Assembly: GCA_963803575.1 (NCBI GenBank)
Contig: CAWDMW010000001.1
Coordinates: 310,001-374,000, forward strand
From: CAWDMW01 sp963803575
Lineage (GTDB): Bacteria > Pseudomonadota > Alphaproteobacteria > Rickettsiales > UBA998
Length of the DNA: 64,000 nt
Reading direction: 5' to 3'
A program made the position numbers and the translations under genes. Of this stretch, positions 44,321 through 53,926 are shown in pieces. Numbering within the stretch: position 1 is the first letter of the stretch; each line of letters opens with the position of its first letter. Below the pieces are notes generated by a model. It was not told the origin of the DNA and ran no database searches. It saw only the letters and a program-made list of their open reading frames with translations.

Positions 44321-45535
44321 ATGGCGCTTTCACCCGATCAGGAATTTTACCGCGTTAAACGCCTCCCCCCTTACGTGTTTGCTGTAGTAAATGAGCAGAA
44401 AGCACAATATCGGGCAGAAGGAAAAGATATTATTGATCTGGGCATGGGCAATCCTGACACGCCAGTTGCACCACATATTGTTGAGAAGCTGCGTGAGACT
44501 GTCTTGAATCCCAAGACACACGGCTATTCTGTGTCTAAAGGTATTAAGGGGCTTAGAAACGCACAAACCTCGTATTATCAGCGCCGTTTCGGAGTCACAC
44601 TGGACGCTGAAAAGGAAATGATTGTAACCATCGGTTCCAAAGAAGGGCTGGCGAATCTGCTCTCTGCCATTACCGCGCCGGGTGATGTGATTATGGTTCC
44701 GAACCCAAGCTACCCCATCCACCCTTATGGCTCGCTCATTGCAGGAGCATCTGTATGGCACTTGCCTAAGTCCGCTGAACATGATTTCTTCGATCAACTT
44801 GAGCGTGCTATCATTCATTGCAAGCCGACACCAACCGCGCTTATCCTTAATTATCCCTGCAACCCTACAGCAGAAGTTGTTGGGTTAGACTTTTATGAAC
44901 GGGTCATTCGTATTTGCCGTGAACATGGAATCTGGGTACTATCCGATTTAGCATATTGCGAAATTTACTACGGTGACACACCTCCGCCTTCCATTTTACA
45001 AGTCAAAGGAGCAAAGGACATTGCCATTGAATTTACCTCAATGAGTAAAACCTATTCCATGGCAGGCTGGCGCATCGGGTTTGCCGCAGGGTGCCCGACG
45101 TTAGTATCTGCTCTAACACGCATTAAATCCTACCTTGATTATGGCGCATTCACCCCAATACAAGTTGCAGCAACCGCTGCAATTAACGGCTCACAACAAT
45201 GTGTACAGGAACTTCGCGAGATGTATAAAGCACGACGTGACATCTTAGTCGATGGTCTGAGGCAAGCAGGCTGGCCGGTACAGCCACCGGAAGCCAGCAT
45301 GTTTTTATGGGCGGCTTTGCCAGAGGCTTACCAGGAGGCCGGTTCACTACGCTTTTCGCAGGCTTTGTTAAAACATGCCGAAGTTGCTGTAGCGCCGGGC
45401 ATCGGGTTTGGCGAATATGGAGACTCCCACGTGCGAATTGCTTTAGTTGAAAATACACAACGTTTGCGTCAGGCTATCCGCAATATCAAACAATTCCTGC
45501 AACTCGATGCGGAAAAGGTACTGAAAGAATTATGA
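44321..45535 (+). CDS. alaC: Class I aminotransferase, AlaC-like (alanine-synthesising)
   Basis: 404 aa from the ATG at 44321. PLP fold-type I. Motifs: DIIDLGMGNPDTP near residue 35, the cofactor ring DLAYCEIYYGD, and the PLP lysine in SMSKTYSMAGWRIGFAAG. This AlaC/YfdZ subgroup makes alanine (or acts on LL-DAP or homologous keto acids) from glutamate. The order alaC-hom-glpX, with a 4-bp ATGA overlap to hom, is typical of alphaproteobacteria. Exact substrate is inferred. Confidence 0.9.
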   Translation: MALSPDQEFYRVKRLPPYVFAVVNEQKAQYRAEGKDIIDLGMGNPDTPVAPHIVEKLRETVLNPKTHGYSVSKGIKGLRNAQTSYYQRRFGVTLDAEKEMIVTIGSKEGLANLLSAITAPGDVIMVPNPSYPIHPYGSLIAGASVWHLPKSAEHDFFDQLERAIIHCKPTPTALILNYPCNPTAEVVGLDFYERVIRICREHGIWVLSDLAYCEIYYGDTPPPSILQVKGAKDIAIEFTSMSKTYSMAGWRIGFAAGCPTLVSALTRIKSYLDYGAFTPIQVAATAAINGSQQCVQELREMYKARRDILVDGLRQAGWPVQPPEASMFLWAALPEAYQEAGSLRFSQALLKHAEVAVAPGIGFGEYGDSHVRIALVENTQRLRQAIRNIKQFLQLDAEKVLKEL

Positions 45536-46833
45536 CACACCCTTTACGCATTGGTATTGCCGGACTTGGCACAGTAGGATGCGGTGTCGTATCCATATTA
45601 CAGAAGCAAGCAGAAATGTTAACGCAACGCACTGGCCGCTCTATGGTCATCCATGCCGTGTCCGCGCGTGATGCATCTAAGCAGCGCGGTATTTCACTGG
45701 ATAATATTGAATGGCTGAAAGACCCTAAAGCGCTTGCACTACATCCGGACATAGACGTTGTTGTCGAACTGATTGGTGGCTCGGATGGTATCGCCAAAAC
45801 ACTTTGTGAAACCGCACTAAAGGGCGGCAAACATGTTGTGACAGCAAACAAAGCACTCATTGCGCATCACGGCGCAGAGTTGGCACGGCTGGCGCAACAA
45901 CAAACCGTATCACTTTCCTTTGAAGCCGCCGTCACGGGTGGCATCCCTATCATTAAGCTGTTGAAAGAAGGGCTGGCGGCTAACGAGTATCAAAAGATCA
46001 CTGCCATCCTAAACGGTACTGCTAACTATATTCTAAGCACCATGGAACAGAGTGGACGCTCGTTTGATGATGTATTAAAAGAAGCGCAGGAAAAAGGATA
46101 TGCCGAAGCCGATCCGGAGTTTGATATTGATGGGATTGATGCATCGCATAAACTTTCCATCCTGTCAGCCATTGCGTTTGGACATAAACCCGCGATAGAT
46201 CAGGTATATTGCGAGGGTATACGTCACATCACTGCCACAGATATTGCCGCTGCTTATGATATGGGCTACCGTATCCGCCTGCTTGGCATCACGCAACAGC
46301 AATCAGAGGGAAATATTGCATTGCGTGTACATCCGGTGTTGCTTCCTTTGCATTCTGCGATGGCGGAAGTGCATGGGGTGTATAACGCGGTACATGCTTT
46401 TGGCCATGCGGTCGGAGATATTTTTATTAAAGGTCAGGGGGCAGGACAATCGGCAACGGCTTCCTCTGTTGTGGCAGATGTAATGGATATTGCGCGCGGA
46501 GACACGTCATCTGCCTTTATGCTGCCTGCCTCATCCTTAACACAAGCAACCATCGCTCCTATGGAAGAAAGCTGCCACGCTTATTATATAAGACTGGAAG
46601 TCAAAGACACTCCGGGTGTGCTTGCCTCTATCACACAGCTATTTAGCGAACATCAAGTGTCTGTTGCACAATGTATTCAGCGTGAACCTATCACGAATGG
46701 GCAGGCTGCGATTGTGCTAATGACGCACAAGACACAAGAAGCCAGCATGAATACGGTATTGCAGCATATTGCTGGCTTAAAAACCGTGATTGATACACCA
46801 CATAAAATCCGTATTGAGGAGTCCTCCAGTTGA
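45532..46833 (+). CDS. hom: Homoserine dehydrogenase
   Basis: 433 aa. NAD(P)H-dependent conversion of aspartate semialdehyde to homoserine for threonine and methionine. The Rossmann motif is GIAGLGTVGCGVV at the N-terminus. TANKALIAHHGAEL and the catalytic GTANYILSTME and YAEADPEFDIDGIDASHKL regions are clear. A C-terminal ACT domain (DTPGVLASITQLFSEHQVSV) suggests threonine feedback. It overlaps both neighbours by 4 bp. Confidence 0.98.
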   Translation: MTHPLRIGIAGLGTVGCGVVSILQKQAEMLTQRTGRSMVIHAVSARDASKQRGISLDNIEWLKDPKALALHPDIDVVVELIGGSDGIAKTLCETALKGGKHVVTANKALIAHHGAELARLAQQQTVSLSFEAAVTGGIPIIKLLKEGLAANEYQKITAILNGTANYILSTMEQSGRSFDDVLKEAQEKGYAEADPEFDIDGIDASHKLSILSAIAFGHKPAIDQVYCEGIRHITATDIAAAYDMGYRIRLLGITQQQSEGNIALRVHPVLLPLHSAMAEVHGVYNAVHAFGHAVGDIFIKGQGAGQSATASSVVADVMDIARGDTSSAFMLPASSLTQATIAPMEESCHAYYIRLEVKDTPGVLASITQLFSEHQVSVAQCIQREPITNGQAAIVLMTHKTQEASMNTVLQHIAGLKTVIDTPHKIRIEESSS

Positions 46834-47789
46834 GCATCATATCCCCTTACGCGCCACTCATGCTAAACGCGCTGAATATTTGTGAAAGTGCGGCCATTGC
46901 TGCATCACAATGGACAGGGCGTGGAGATGGTAAAGCCGCAGATAAAGCCGCTGTAGACGCGATGCGTTCCAGTATGAATGATACTGCTATGCAAGGTCGC
47001 ATCGTGATCGGCGAAGGGGAGAGAGATAAAGCACCCATGCTATTTATCGGCGAAGAGGTTGGTACAGGTGAAGGAGACGCCGTAGATATTGCGGTTGATC
47101 CTCTGGAAGGCACCAACCTATGCGCGGACGCTGCACCCGGTGCCATTGCTGTCATGGCCTGGGCAAAACGCGGAAATCTACTTAATGCACCGGATGTGTA
47201 TATGGAGAAAATTGCGATAGGCGCAGGCTTTCCAGATAATCTGGTATCACTGGAAGCTACACCTCAGGAAAATATTACTGCACTGGCAAAAGCTAAAGGA
47301 TGCAAACCATCAGATATTTGCGTCATGGTGCTGGATCGCCCGCGCCACGAAGAACTCATAGAAAATATTCGTCGCGTTGGAGCGCGCATCATACTTATCA
47401 GCGATGGAGATGTTGCCGGCATTATCGCAACAACCCATACAGATCATCCGGTAGATATGTATATGGGAACAGGAGGCGCGCCAGAGGGTGTGCTGGCGGC
47501 TGTTGCACTGCGCTGTACAGAAGGGCAAATGCAGGGGCGTCTTATATTCACCGATGACGCACAATGCAAACGTGCTTCTGCTATGGGTATTACAGACACA
47601 GACATTATTTATTCACATCATGATATGGCACAGGGTGACGTTCTATTTGTCGCTACCGGCGTAACGCAGGGGCAATTCCTCAGTGGCGTCGTCAGTTACC
47701 CTCAACATGCTTCAACACAAAGCCTGATTATGTGTTCTGCCTCTAATACGGTAAAGGTGGTGAGTAACAAAGCACCTGTTGCAATGTAA
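46830..47789 (+). CDS. glpX: Fructose-1,6-bisphosphatase, class II
   Basis: 319 aa. It dephosphorylates fructose-1,6-bisphosphate in gluconeogenesis. Motifs: GRGDGKAADKAAVDAMR, VIGEGERDKAPMLFIGEEVG (metal-binding Glu/Asp), VDPLEGTNLCA, MVLDRPRHEELI and GTGGAPEGVLAA. The start is a TTG at 46830 with AGGAG about 8 bp upstream, overlapping the hom stop. Operon with alaC and hom. Confidence 0.97.
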   Translation: MSIISPYAPLMLNALNICESAAIAASQWTGRGDGKAADKAAVDAMRSSMNDTAMQGRIVIGEGERDKAPMLFIGEEVGTGEGDAVDIAVDPLEGTNLCADAAPGAIAVMAWAKRGNLLNAPDVYMEKIAIGAGFPDNLVSLEATPQENITALAKAKGCKPSDICVMVLDRPRHEELIENIRRVGARIILISDGDVAGIIATTHTDHPVDMYMGTGGAPEGVLAAVALRCTEGQMQGRLIFTDDAQCKRASAMGITDTDIIYSHHDMAQGDVLFVATGVTQGQFLSGVVSYPQHASTQSLIMCSASNTVKVVSNKAPVAM

Positions 47790-47846
47790 CGATAACCCCT
47801 TAGATTTATTTGATTATTAGTATTAGGTCTTAGGAAAACTTCCATA

Positions 47847-47880
47847 CTGCCACAAAACTGTCACATTTCTCAGATAGGAT
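47847..47880 (+). promoter_or_regulatory. Pho-box promoter of the 578-aa gene
   Basis: Two 7-mers CTGCCAC (47847-47853) and CTGTCAC (47858-47864) with spacer AAAA form an 11-bp repeat; the second is a consensus PhoB half-site. Exactly 10 bp later is TAGGAT (47875-47880), an acceptable -10. The GTG start lies 41 bp downstream, matching the short leaders at the other two Pho-box genes. Confidence 0.65.
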
Positions 47881-47921
47881 AAGAAAATAAGAAAAGCGTT
47901 CCACTTAGTAGGATATTAAAC

Positions 47922-49658
47922 GTGAAAAAACAGACGGTAGCAAAATACCGCTTTAATGAATCATCCCCGATTCATGAGGTGGGGGTAGAAAAATTACCCA
48001 ACGGAAAAACACAATGCTATCTCTGTGCTAATGATGCTGCACCGCAGCATCAACTGCAGGTTCTTCCTACGCAATTAGCAGAACATCAGCTTTACGGTGC
48101 TTACCCTGGCACACGTGAAGGACAACCTGTTCTCATTATCCCTAACATTCCTGACGAACAAGAAATCCTGAAAACGCTGGAACAAACTAACAATACGTAT
48201 GGCGAAGCTACACCAGTTGATGTTTCCAAAGAAAATAATCAGAAAGGTAAAAAAGGACTAGCTGCCATCATTGAATGGGCAAAAGGGCACACTATTGAAC
48301 TTGCTGGTGGTATTGGCTTATTTGGACATGGTGCTATTTTTGTTGATGGTCTGATGAAAGGCAACGTGAATGGTATGTTTGCCGCCGCTGGTGCCTTAAA
48401 CCCTATCTGTATGTTTGCTTTTGGAAGCGGGGAAAAAGACAAAGCTTTTGATCGTATTGTCGAAAATATGCATCACTATTTCAGCGATGAAGGCATTGAG
48501 CTTCCTGAGCATGTGGTGCATCAGCCCAAAGTCAGCTTTATTGAATCATTGTTTAATGTGGTGAAAGAGCACCCACTACAAGTCGGATTTGCCGCAGGTA
48601 ACTTAGGTGCGGCGAACCTATTACTAAGCGGGATTAAAGAGTTTCATGAAACCGGCAAGCCTAATACCATTATCATTGCCACTACCAGCCTGATTGGTAA
48701 CGGTATTGTCATGCTAGTGCCGGAAAAAGAGAAGGACCCTAATGAACCAGATATAAACTGGCGTAAAAATCCCATTGGATGGGCAATGGATCAAACAGAA
48801 CAGCACCCTATGCGAACCAACATGTTACTGAACCTTACAGATAACGTATTATGGGCGGATAAAGCTGTAAGTCAGCATTTTGGAAGGGAAAAAACTATTG
48901 ACAAAATGCTCATTGATGCTTCGAAACAGGAAAACCTTGCGAGAAGCACCTTTGAAAAAGCTATGGCCACAGATCCGACTGTAGCCACAGACGGTTTGTT
49001 CGAAGTGAATAACGGTCTTTCTAGTGAAGCCCTTCCACTGATGCAGCAGTCTCTTGATCATCGTGCATCTGCACAAAAACTGCTAGACGATGCAACGTTC
49101 ATTGATGAAAAAGGCCATATTACCGCATGGCTTACCACGGTCACTGCCATTAGCTTTGGCCTATCTACCGTGCTGGCTGGTATTTCGTCAAAGAATCAGG
49201 ATCCGGAAGAAGAGCGTGCGTCTTATGACAAAGTGTTTGACGCTGCGGCAAAACTGGTAGTCCAGCTTCCGGTACAAGACAGGCAGGAAGTCATAGATCG
49301 TATGGGTGTGTTCTTATCGGTGCAAAAAGAATTAAAACATGGCCAGATGACAGGTGAAGATATTTGTGATGCTATCACAGAACGTGTAAAGATCATGGAG
49401 CATAGCCCCTGGATACCGCCCGCAATTACTAGTGAAATTATGGCAGATATCACAACAGATCAACCACAACCTGTTGCTGTTGCCAGCTCTTCCGTAGAAG
49501 GCGCGAACGGCGAACGTCCAGTGTCACCAGTGATGATCGACATAGGAAAGGGAGAACTTGTTGGTTTTAGCCATGATGAAACCAAGCCTAACACGGTGGT
49601 CAAAGATGTCACCCAACATGAACTCCCTGAGCGTGAATCGGCAATTGCTATTTCGTAA
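47922..49658 (+). CDS. Unknown 578-aa membrane protein, Pho-box gene
   Basis: The start is a GTG with AGGA 8 bp upstream. The N-terminal ~110 residues are soluble and charged. Hydrophobic, glycine-rich helices occur at about 125-145 (IELAGGIGLFGHGAIFVDGL), 150-165, 213-235 (LQVGFAAGNLGAANLLLSGI), 243-263 (IIIATTSLIGNGIVMLV) and 400-420 (TVTAISFGLSTVLAGIS). The C-terminal ~150 residues are soluble with acidic helices. No signal peptide and no family recognised. The glycine-rich helices with conserved spacing suggest oligomerising membrane segments; a transporter or scaffold is possible but unproven. It is the third gene in the window under a Pho-box-like promoter. Confidence 0.75.
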   Translation: MKKQTVAKYRFNESSPIHEVGVEKLPNGKTQCYLCANDAAPQHQLQVLPTQLAEHQLYGAYPGTREGQPVLIIPNIPDEQEILKTLEQTNNTYGEATPVDVSKENNQKGKKGLAAIIEWAKGHTIELAGGIGLFGHGAIFVDGLMKGNVNGMFAAAGALNPICMFAFGSGEKDKAFDRIVENMHHYFSDEGIELPEHVVHQPKVSFIESLFNVVKEHPLQVGFAAGNLGAANLLLSGIKEFHETGKPNTIIIATTSLIGNGIVMLVPEKEKDPNEPDINWRKNPIGWAMDQTEQHPMRTNMLLNLTDNVLWADKAVSQHFGREKTIDKMLIDASKQENLARSTFEKAMATDPTVATDGLFEVNNGLSSEALPLMQQSLDHRASAQKLLDDATFIDEKGHITAWLTTVTAISFGLSTVLAGISSKNQDPEEERASYDKVFDAAAKLVVQLPVQDRQEVIDRMGVFLSVQKELKHGQMTGEDICDAITERVKIMEHSPWIPPAITSEIMADITTDQPQPVAVASSSVEGANGERPVSPVMIDIGKGELVGFSHDETKPNTVVKDVTQHELPERESAIAIS

Positions 49659-49695
49659 GTTGTATCTATGCATGTGATTCTGTAATTACGGATAA

Positions 49696-50436
49696 ATGGA
49701 ACAACAGCATAACGAACAGAAGAACTCCTATTGTAGCATTGTTATTAGCGCAGGTGGAGCCATTGGGCTCGCAATCACCCAGCAACTAAGTGTGAATCAC
49801 CCTAATCATACAATATATGCTTTTTCGGGGAAATCGCTTACGTTTGATCGCGCCAATATCACATCACACACTTTAGACATTACGGATGAATCCAGCATTG
49901 TCTATGCGGCATCTATCATAACAGAAACGCCAAAACATATTATTGTCGCTACAGGAATGTTACATGATAAAAATGTCATGCCTGAGAAGTCATTAAAAGA
50001 TTTGTCATCAGATAAGTTTCACCAGCTATTTGCCATCAACACTATTGCACCTGCACTCATAGCTAAGCATTTCTTACCGCTACTCCCACGGGACGAGCGC
50101 AGCGTATTTGCAGCATTGTCAGCACGTGTGGGTAGTATAAGCGATAACCGGCTAGGTGGATGGTATGCCTACCGCGCCTCTAAAGCCGCGTTAAATATGA
50201 TTCTTAAAAATGCTGCTATTGAAACAACACGTAAACATCCAAAAAGTATTATCGTTGGGCTACATCCGGGAACGGTAGATAGCGATCTGTCTAAACCATT
50301 CCAGGGACATGTGCCAGATGGCCAATTATTCACACCCGATCATTCAGCATCGTGCCTGTTAAATGTCATAAATTCATTAACCCCAGAACATACCGGAAAA
50401 TGTTTTGACTGGGACGGAAAGGAAATCATGCCATGA
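49696..50436 (+). CDS. Short-chain dehydrogenase/reductase
   Basis: 246 aa Rossmann protein. The nucleotide motif is SAGGAIGLAITQQL, a variant of GxxxGxG. The catalytic YRASK (Tyr/Lys of YxxxK) and upstream Ser are present (ARVGSI ... WYAYRASKAALN). The C-terminal part has GLHPGTVDSDLSKPF, as in the CsgA-like (C-factor) subfamily. Substrate unknown. It overlaps the photolyase start by 4 bp (ATGA), and in many alphaproteobacteria this SDR type sits next to phr genes. Confidence 0.85.
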   Translation: MEQQHNEQKNSYCSIVISAGGAIGLAITQQLSVNHPNHTIYAFSGKSLTFDRANITSHTLDITDESSIVYAASIITETPKHIIVATGMLHDKNVMPEKSLKDLSSDKFHQLFAINTIAPALIAKHFLPLLPRDERSVFAALSARVGSISDNRLGGWYAYRASKAALNMILKNAAIETTRKHPKSIIVGLHPGTVDSDLSKPFQGHVPDGQLFTPDHSASCLLNVINSLTPEHTGKCFDWDGKEIMP

Positions 50437-51875
50437 GCAAACCTATTATTGTCTGGTTCAGACAAGATCTTCGCCTGTCCGATAACCCTGCACTGTATCA
50501 TGCTGCTGTGTCAGATGAGGCACCTGTGCTACCTATCTATATTCTGGATGATGAAGCAGCAGGCGCTCACGCTATGGGGGCGGCCAGTCGTTGGTGGCTA
50601 CATTATGCGCTAGAGAGTTTAAAGACCCAACTGGAAGGAAACCTACATATCTTTCAGGGCAATACTGAAGAAATTATTGCGGACTTACTTAAACACACTG
50701 ACGCATCAGCGCTGCATTATAATCGTTGCTACGAACCATGGCGAACCGAGCAAGATGCAGGCATTATTCAGCTATGTGAACAGCACGACGTGTCAACGCA
50801 TCATTTTAATGGATCGTTATTATGGGAACCATGGGATATTGCCAAAAAAGATGGCACGCCCTACAAAGTATTCACTCCATACTATCGTAAAGGATGTTTG
50901 GGTGCCAGAGCGCCGCGAGAACCCCTAGCTGCGCCGCAGCACATAGCGTTTGCCAAAGCACCACAAGGTGCAATGTCCATAACAAAATTAAGGCTGCTGC
51001 CAAACATACCATGGGATAAAGCATTAGAGCCACACTGGAACATCAGTGAAGCTGGCGCCCAGTCGCGATTATATGAGTTTATCGAAGAAGGATTGCCAGA
51101 CTACAAAGAAGGTCGCAATTACCCTGCCCTGCCCCATATCTCCAGACTTTCACCATACCTGCATCATGGTCAAATATCTCCGCATCAGGTGTGGTATGCA
51201 GTGGAACATCTGGAAGCCCAGAAAGACAAAAACCATGACCATTTTCAAAGCGAACTGGGCTGGCGCGAGTTTTCCCATCACTTGCTACATCATTTTCCTG
51301 ATCTGCCAACCAAGAACCTGCAATCAAAATTCGATGCCTTTCCGTGGCGTACTGATGCTGATGCTTTAAGATGCTGGCAGCGTGGTATAACAGGTTATCC
51401 GATGGTAGATGCAGCTATGCGACAATTATGGCAAACGGGCTATATGCATAATCGGTTGCGCTTGCTTGCCGCCTCCTTTCTGGTCAAAAATTTACGCCTG
51501 CATTGGCATGAAGGAGAAGCATGGTTCTGGGATTGTCTGGTGGATGCGGATTTAGCCAATAATAGTGCTAGCTGGCAGTGGATTGCCGGATGCGGTGCTG
51601 ACGCAGCACCGTATTTCCGTATCTTTAACCCGGTTACACAAGGCCATAAATTTGACAAAGGCGGAGAATTTACCAGACACTACGTGCCAGAACTGAAACA
51701 TCTCCCTGATAAATATCTTTTCTCGCCATGGGAAGCACCAGAGCATGTGTTGGAAGGTGCAGGCGTTAAGCTTGGAAGCACCTATCCTCGTCCAGTTGTA
51801 GATATGCAAGCCTCCAGAGATGCTGCACTGGAAGCATTTCATTCGTTAAAATCACCTAACGAAAGTACGCCCTAA
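50433..51875 (+). CDS. phrB: Deoxyribodipyrimidine photolyase
   Basis: 480 aa. Light-driven repair of cyclobutane pyrimidine dimers. The N-terminal photolyase domain begins IVWFRQDLRLSDNPAL. The FAD-binding C-terminal half has SPYLHHGQISPHQVW, SELGWREFSHHLL, GITGYPMVDAAMRQLWQTGYMHNRLR and ADLANNSASWQWIAGCGADAAPYFRIFNP (read in parts). All typical class I CPD photolyase motifs are present. It is translationally coupled to the SDR and convergent with mreB. Confidence 0.96.
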   Translation: MSKPIIVWFRQDLRLSDNPALYHAAVSDEAPVLPIYILDDEAAGAHAMGAASRWWLHYALESLKTQLEGNLHIFQGNTEEIIADLLKHTDASALHYNRCYEPWRTEQDAGIIQLCEQHDVSTHHFNGSLLWEPWDIAKKDGTPYKVFTPYYRKGCLGARAPREPLAAPQHIAFAKAPQGAMSITKLRLLPNIPWDKALEPHWNISEAGAQSRLYEFIEEGLPDYKEGRNYPALPHISRLSPYLHHGQISPHQVWYAVEHLEAQKDKNHDHFQSELGWREFSHHLLHHFPDLPTKNLQSKFDAFPWRTDADALRCWQRGITGYPMVDAAMRQLWQTGYMHNRLRLLAASFLVKNLRLHWHEGEAWFWDCLVDADLANNSASWQWIAGCGADAAPYFRIFNPVTQGHKFDKGGEFTRHYVPELKHLPDKYLFSPWEAPEHVLEGAGVKLGSTYPRPVVDMQASRDAALEAFHSLKSPNESTP

Positions 51876-51901
51876 AGCAGGATTTATAGCTATTCCTGCT
51901 T
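51875..51901. terminator. Hairpin between convergent phrB and mreB
   Basis: AAGCAGGA (51875-51882) and TCCTGCTT (51894-51901) form an 8-bp stem with an 11-nt loop, overlapping both stop regions. No long T run; probably a weak bidirectional stop. Confidence 0.45.
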
Positions 51902-52918
51902 AAACAGCACCGTACTGAACGCATCAATATTTTCCAGTATCTTCCCGATGCCAAGCGCAACGCAAGGCAGCGGGTCATCCACAACAAATGTCGGCAGTCC
52001 GGTGGCATAACTGATAACACTATCGAGATGGCGTAACATAGAACCGCCACCTGTCATAGCGATTCCTTTATCCGAAATATCAGATGACAATTCAGGTGGG
52101 GTTAATTCAAGCGCGGTACGCACTGCATCAATAATAGCGTTCACAGGGTCAGCCAATGCGTGCGCCACCTCATATTCGCTAAAATCCAGTTCCATCGGTG
52201 TACCGTTGGACATGTTACGCCCTTTAATCAGCATGGTTTTGCCGTAACCTTCTTCTGGTGGCGCCGCAACCCCTAACTCCGTTTTAATCTTCTCAGCCGT
52301 TGCTTCACCAATCAGTAGTTTGTGATGCCGCCTTAAGTAAGACATAATCGCCTCATCCATACGGTCACCGCCTACGCGTTCAGACTTGGAATAGACTATA
52401 CCACCAAGTGACAGCACAGCCACTTCCGTGGTACCACCGCCAATATCGACGACCATAGAACCTGTCGCTTCTGTCACCGGCAACCCTGCCCCAATGGCAG
52501 CAGCAACTGGCTCTTCAATAAGATACACTTCACGCGCGCCCGCATTTTCGGCACTTTCCTGAATCGCACGTCGCTCTACAGGGGTAGAGCCTGAAGGCAC
52601 GCAAATAATGATGATAGGCCCGACAAAGCTGCGTCCAATGGTAGCGGTTGCAACAAAATGTTTAATCATTTCCTCGGCAATGCGGAAATCTGCGATCACG
52701 CCATCTTTCATTGGCCGGATAGCTTCAATTTTTTCCGGCGTGCGCCCCAGCATCTTTTTTGCTTCATTGCCATAAGCATAGGGAATCATCACCCCATCTT
52801 CCTGCTTCATGGCCACAACAGATGGCTCGTTTAACACAACGCCTTTACCTGGCATATAAATTAAGGTATTGGCCGTACCCAAATCAATGGCCATATTAGT
52901 TGCTTTCCATTTAAACAT
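51890..52918 (-). CDS. mreB: Rod-shape determining actin homologue MreB
   Basis: 342 aa. Actin-like ATPase that positions lateral wall synthesis and so keeps a rod shape. Motifs: AIDLGTANTLIYMPGKG (phosphate 1), VVDIGGGTTEVAVLSLGG (phosphate 2), YLIEEPVAAAIGAGLPV, SERVGGDRMDEAI and IAMTGGGSMLRHLD (adenosine). It stands alone here; mreC/mreD/rodA are not seen downstream, as the next gene is the convergent photolyase. Confidence 0.98.
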   Translation of the reverse strand: MFKWKATNMAIDLGTANTLIYMPGKGVVLNEPSVVAMKQEDGVMIPYAYGNEAKKMLGRTPEKIEAIRPMKDGVIADFRIAEEMIKHFVATATIGRSFVGPIIIICVPSGSTPVERRAIQESAENAGAREVYLIEEPVAAAIGAGLPVTEATGSMVVDIGGGTTEVAVLSLGGIVYSKSERVGGDRMDEAIMSYLRRHHKLLIGEATAEKIKTELGVAAPPEEGYGKTMLIKGRNMSNGTPMELDFSEYEVAHALADPVNAIIDAVRTALELTPPELSSDISDKGIAMTGGGSMLRHLDSVISYATGLPTFVVDDPLPCVALGIGKILENIDAFSTVLFKQE

Positions 52919-53086
52919 CTATGTCACTCATCTACCTGCTTGTGGATCATATTCTATCTGCCCGATCTTACCCGTAAGCCCAGACATGTACCATGCCCAA
53001 TGCAGAAAGACCAGAATGATTGTGGCATAAATGTAATAAGCCTAATCAACCATGTAATTAAGCAACAACTTGCACGATGTTCTGTA

Positions 53087-53809
53087 TCAAACTGAATACC
53101 AATCAACATTGATCTTATAATAGCGATCCTTGAAGTCACATCGCTCGGCAAGCTGCTGCGGCTTTAGCAAAGTCACTTCACGCTTGCCATAGGTAATCCA
53201 GCCATCTTCCTGCATCTGCTTCATCATTCGATTAACGTACACGGGAGTAATACCTAATGCATCGCCAATCATTTCCTGTGACATAGGCAATGGAAAAGTG
53301 GTATCGACCGATGAACAGGTGACTTTTAGTCTTGCCCATATTTGCAGCAATAGCATAGCAATACGATTCTCACCTGCCATACGCCCCACTGCTTTTAACC
53401 GATCAAGCAGGACAACATTATCCTGTATTGCCATAGAAAAAAGCAATGCTGTCAGTTTCTTTGATTTACAGACCACAGCACTAACACCATCTCTTGGAAA
53501 CGGACATAATTTACACGGTGTAATCGCCATGAGTCCTGAATGCTGATCCTCAAAGGGTAGTGTTGAGAAGCCTAACACATCGCCTGCGCTATAAATATTC
53601 ATAATCATACGGCCACCATCATTAAGATAGTTGTACGTAATCAACCATCCTGACTTTACCACGTAAATATTTTCAACATGCCCGTTTTGCTCATATACAA
53701 TATCGTTCTTTTCATAATGCCGCACATCTTTTTCCAAGGTTGTCAGCAATGATTCTTCCTCAGGATTGAGATCAATATAGTATTTAAATTTTTCAACCAG
53801 ACAGCTCAT
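53087..53809 (-). CDS. Crp/Fnr family transcriptional regulator
   Basis: 240 aa from the ATG at 53809, with AAGGAG five bases upstream; a GTG at 53815 is in frame. It has an N-terminal cyclic-nucleotide-type jelly roll (NDIVYEQNGHVENIYVVKSGWLITYNYL, read in parts; AGDVLGFSTLPFEDQHS) and a C-terminal winged HTH MSQEMIGDALGITPVYVNRMMKQM. Several cysteines (CKLCPF) lie in the sensor, but the FNR iron-sulfur arrangement is absent, so the signal is unknown. It is upstream of a minus-strand gap and mreB. Confidence 0.9.
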   Translation of the reverse strand: MSCLVEKFKYYIDLNPEEESLLTTLEKDVRHYEKNDIVYEQNGHVENIYVVKSGWLITYNYLNDGGRMIMNIYSAGDVLGFSTLPFEDQHSGLMAITPCKLCPFPRDGVSAVVCKSKKLTALLFSMAIQDNVVLLDRLKAVGRMAGENRIAMLLLQIWARLKVTCSSVDTTFPLPMSQEMIGDALGITPVYVNRMMKQMQEDGWITYGKREVTLLKPQQLAERCDFKDRYYKINVDWYSV

Positions 53810-53926
53810 ATGCACTCCTTAAGCGCGCCATTATCGTTCATGGCAAGGCCACAGACTATGTTAATTAACTGTCATATACCAGCGAAAAGATAAATGGCAA
53901 ACTGAATTTAAATGATTACATCAAAA

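Noticed and set aside
53866..53890. CTGTCAT preceded by TGTTAAT near 53873, a possible Pho box
   Set aside because: On the plus strand it points away from both neighbours into the 3' end of fliI; the first half-site is poor and no -10 is at the right distance.
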